A stretch of DNA of 7,101 nt, from positions 1-7,101 of the forward strand of contig JAITLA010000085.1 in NCBI GenBank assembly GCA_031278145.1, given 5' to 3'. How positions within the stretch are numbered: the first letter of the stretch is position 1; each line of letters begins with the position of its first letter. Shown here in pieces: positions 5,642 through 7,101 of the stretch. Source of the stretch: Eubacteriales Family XIII. Incertae Sedis bacterium. GTDB taxonomy: Bacteria; Bacillota_A; Clostridia; Peptostreptococcales; Anaerovoracaceae. The notes beneath the pieces were generated by a model, which made no database searches, was not told the origin of the DNA, and worked only from the letters and a program-made list of their open reading frames with translations. Both the position numbers and the translations under genes were made by a program.

Positions 5642-6940
5642 ATGAACTTCAAAAAGGAACAGACAAGGGAATACTATCTGAGCGACACGCACGTGGAAAA
5701 CATCTTCATCAACGAGATGATGACCGGCGCGCCGGGCGACTACGTGAAGGTCTATCTCTTCGCGCTCATGTACGCGGAGCTCGGCCTGATCATGCGCAAC
5801 GAGGATGTGGCGAAGCAGCTCTCCATGGAGATCGAGGACGTACTCAAGGCTTGGTCGTACTGGGAAGAGTTTGGCGTGATACGGAAGCACTACGAGGACC
5901 CCGAAAACCGCCTGCGCTACGAGGTGGAATTCCTGAATCTGAAGGCCATGATCTACGGCGGGCGCAAGGGGAGGAAGAGCACGGACAAGCGATACGCCGA
6001 CGGGCTTGCGCAGGGCGTGCGGGATCTGCTCGCCAACGATGCGCTGCGCGAGCTCTGCCGCGAGGTGGAGAGCATCGTCGGCGCGCCGCTTTCGCCCGAG
6101 GATATGCAGGCCGTCGCCTCTTGGTCGACGGATTTCGGCGCGGCCGCCCCCGTCATCGCCTTCGCCTTCCGCTACGCGGCGGAACGGAAAACCGGCGCGC
6201 AGGGGCACAGAACGAACTACGTCGGCAGGATCGTGCGAAGCTGGACGGAAAAGGAGCTGCGCACGGTGGCGGAGGTCAAGCGTTATCTGGAGGAAAACGA
6301 CAACCGGCGAAGCAGGCACAAGCGCGTACTCAAGGCGCTTGGCATGGTGCGCAACGCGACGGAGCAGGAGGAGCGCATCATGAACCGGTGGTTTGACGCG
6401 CTCGGCTTCGATATGGAAACCGTGCTCGAGGCCTGCAAGCGGAGCTCCGGCATCACGAGCCCCAATCTCAATTACATCGATACCATACTGAACGACTGGG
6501 CCGACAAGGGCCACGCCGCGCGCCCCGCGCGCGGCGCGGCCGGGCGCGGCAAAAAACAGATCTCGGAGCTGCTGCGCCTGTACGAGGAGCTGCGGGACAA
6601 GGCCGAACGCGAGGCGGAGGCGCGCAGACAGGAGGTCTACGCCCGCCTGCCGGAGGTCAAGCGCATAGACGAGGACATACGCAGGCTCAGCGTGGACAGA
6701 TCGAAGGCAATGCTCTCGGGCGCGGGTAACGCGCGCGGCGAAGCCGAGGCCCTGCACCGCAGGATCGGAGAGCTGCAATCCGAACGCGCCGTCGTCATGA
6801 CGGAAAACGGCTTCCGCTTGGACTGCATGGATATCCGGTACGCGTGCAAGGATTGCAAGGACACGGGGACGCGCGACGACGGGACGCGCTGCGCCTGCTT
6901 CGTGCGGCGGCTGGCGGAGCTGCAGGCGAGGGAAGCTTGA
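5642..6940 (+). CDS. DnaD-family helicase-loading protein fused to a DnaC/DnaI N-terminal zinc region, no AAA+ domain
   Basis: The protein has 432 residues. Residues about 17-105 resemble the DnaD-type winged-helix start (VENIFINEMM, GDYVKVYL, AWSYWEE). Two DDBH2-type domains follow, about 125-220 and 228-288, each ending in YxxxIxxxW (Y193-I197-W201 and Y278-I282-W286). A basic, Ala/Gly-rich linker (about 288-305) leads to residues 306-432. These look like the N-terminus of the clostridial DnaC/DnaI loader: a coiled-coil-like stretch (ARRQEVYARLPEVKRIDEDI), then ENGF, then a CxxC-x11-CxC cluster (C402, C405, C417, C419) with CKDTG. In DnaI this zinc region contacts the replicative helicase. 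A normal loader continues into an AAA+ ATPase; here the protein stops 12 residues after the cluster. There is no in-frame ATG between residues 258 and 357, so the DnaC-like part is not a separate gene. A weak GGGA (5631-5634) precedes the start. Domain assignment is by pattern recognition, without a search. Confidence 0.88.
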   Translation: MNFKKEQTREYYLSDTHVENIFINEMMTGAPGDYVKVYLFALMYAELGLIMRNEDVAKQLSMEIEDVLKAWSYWEEFGVIRKHYEDPENRLRYEVEFLNLKAMIYGGRKGRKSTDKRYADGLAQGVRDLLANDALRELCREVESIVGAPLSPEDMQAVASWSTDFGAAAPVIAFAFRYAAERKTGAQGHRTNYVGRIVRSWTEKELRTVAEVKRYLEENDNRRSRHKRVLKALGMVRNATEQEERIMNRWFDALGFDMETVLEACKRSSGITSPNLNYIDTILNDWADKGHAARPARGAAGRGKKQISELLRLYEELRDKAEREAEARRQEVYARLPEVKRIDEDIRRLSVDRSKAMLSGAGNARGEAEALHRRIGELQSERAVVMTENGFRLDCMDIRYACKDCKDTGTRDDGTRCACFVRRLAELQAREA

Positions 6941-6944
6941 GGAT

Positions 6945-6976
6945 CCGCGCTCCGGCGCGTCAAGCGGAGCACGCGG
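6945..6976 (+). other. GC-rich hairpin just after the DnaD-like gene (possible 3' end structure)
   Basis: CCGCGCTCCG (6945-6954) pairs with CGGAGC (6965-6970) and, across an AC bulge, with GCGG (6973-6976), giving 10 bp around a 10-nt loop. An alternative 5-bp hairpin is CGCGC (6946-6950) with GCGCG (6955-6959). It starts 5 nt after the stop codon, where a terminator would be expected. However, CAAAAATCG follows rather than a T-tract, so intrinsic termination is not well supported. Confidence 0.4.
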
Positions 6977-6984
6977 CAAAAATC

Positions 6985-7048
6985 GAGGCCACTGAAAAAG
7001 TCGGCATTGGGCGCAGAACACATGGGGACGGTTCATTTGTGTAACACA
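6985..7048. mobile_element. Probable repeat or insertion-element remnant (REP-like GGGGACGGTTC motif)
   Basis: The segment contains GGCCACTGAAAAAGTC (6987-7002), then GAACACATGGGGACGGTTC (7016-7034) and ATTTGTGTAACACA. The GGGGACGGTTC core flanked by ACACA (7018-7022) and TGTGT (7038-7042) resembles repeat sequences I associate from memory with IS200-like/REP-associated transposases in Firmicutes. The 5-bp ACACA/TGTGT pairing is visible. No transposase gene is present in the window. A separate short inverted repeat, GGCAC/GTGCC, lies at 7076-7093. No gene is supported in 6941-7101. The mobile-element label is an inference from motif resemblance only. Confidence 0.4.
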
Positions 7049-7101
7049 TACAATGTTGGAATTGCGCGATTTACCGGCACGGGCCACAGTGCCAAACCTG
7101 C

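Noticed and set aside
4363..5652. Minus-strand open frame of 429 codons opposite purA
   Set aside because: It lies entirely over the purA coding sequence; its Arg/Ala/His/Val-rich composition is typical of an antisense shadow frame.
6933..6946. Adjacent HindIII (AAGCTT) and BamHI (GGATCC) sites, suggesting a cloning junction
   Set aside because: Two hexamers can co-occur by chance and no other vector-like sequence is visible.
5600..7087. Long minus-strand open frame (495 codons) opposite the DnaD-like gene
   Set aside because: It mirrors the codon structure of the + strand gene in GC-rich DNA, has no recognisable domain, and overlaps a clearly homologous gene.
6938..7101. Stop-codon read-through of the DnaD-like gene, since the frame stays open after the TGA to the window end
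   Set aside because: About 50 open codons are expected by chance in GC-rich DNA, and the translation does not resemble a DnaC continuation.

Overview
The window looks like a chromosomal segment from a GC-rich member of the Clostridia (Firmicutes/Bacillota). The basis is gene content and order: gdpP, rplI and dnaB (replicative helicase), then purA, the arrangement known around the c-di-AMP phosphodiesterase gene in Firmicutes, followed by a clostridial-type DnaD-domain protein. The taxon is inferred from the proteins. There is no rRNA or other lineage marker to fix it more precisely.

Layout, all genes on the + strand. Positions 1-305 hold no gene. They carry the right part of a dispersed GC-rich repeat (1-66), a run of stem-loops (68-282), and an extended -10 promoter (277-285) immediately before gdpP. 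gdpP (306-2291), rplI (2389-2838) and dnaB (2835-4184) follow closely, with a 4-bp rplI/dnaB overlap, and probably form one transcription unit. A 154-bp gap (4185-4338) carries a second, left-hand copy of the same repeat and a small hairpin. Then come purA (4339-5622) and, 19 bp later, a DnaD-family helicase-loading protein (5642-6940). The last 161 bp hold a GC-rich hairpin and sequence resembling repeat or mobile-element debris.

The genes combine nucleotide signalling (c-di-AMP turnover), translation (L9), AMP synthesis, and replication initiation (helicase plus a loader-type protein).

The most unusual item is the last gene. After two DnaD-type (DDBH2) domains, its C-terminal 127 residues look like the N-terminal helicase-binding/zinc region of the clostridial DnaC/DnaI loader, including a CxxC-x11-CxC cluster. 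The protein then stops before any AAA+ ATPase domain. This is either an unusual ATPase-less DnaD-DnaC(N) fusion or a dnaC truncated by a rearrangement, since repeat-like sequence lies just downstream. The second notable item is the dispersed repeat: its two partial copies complement each other and together predict an element of about 81 bp with 9-bp terminal inverted repeats.
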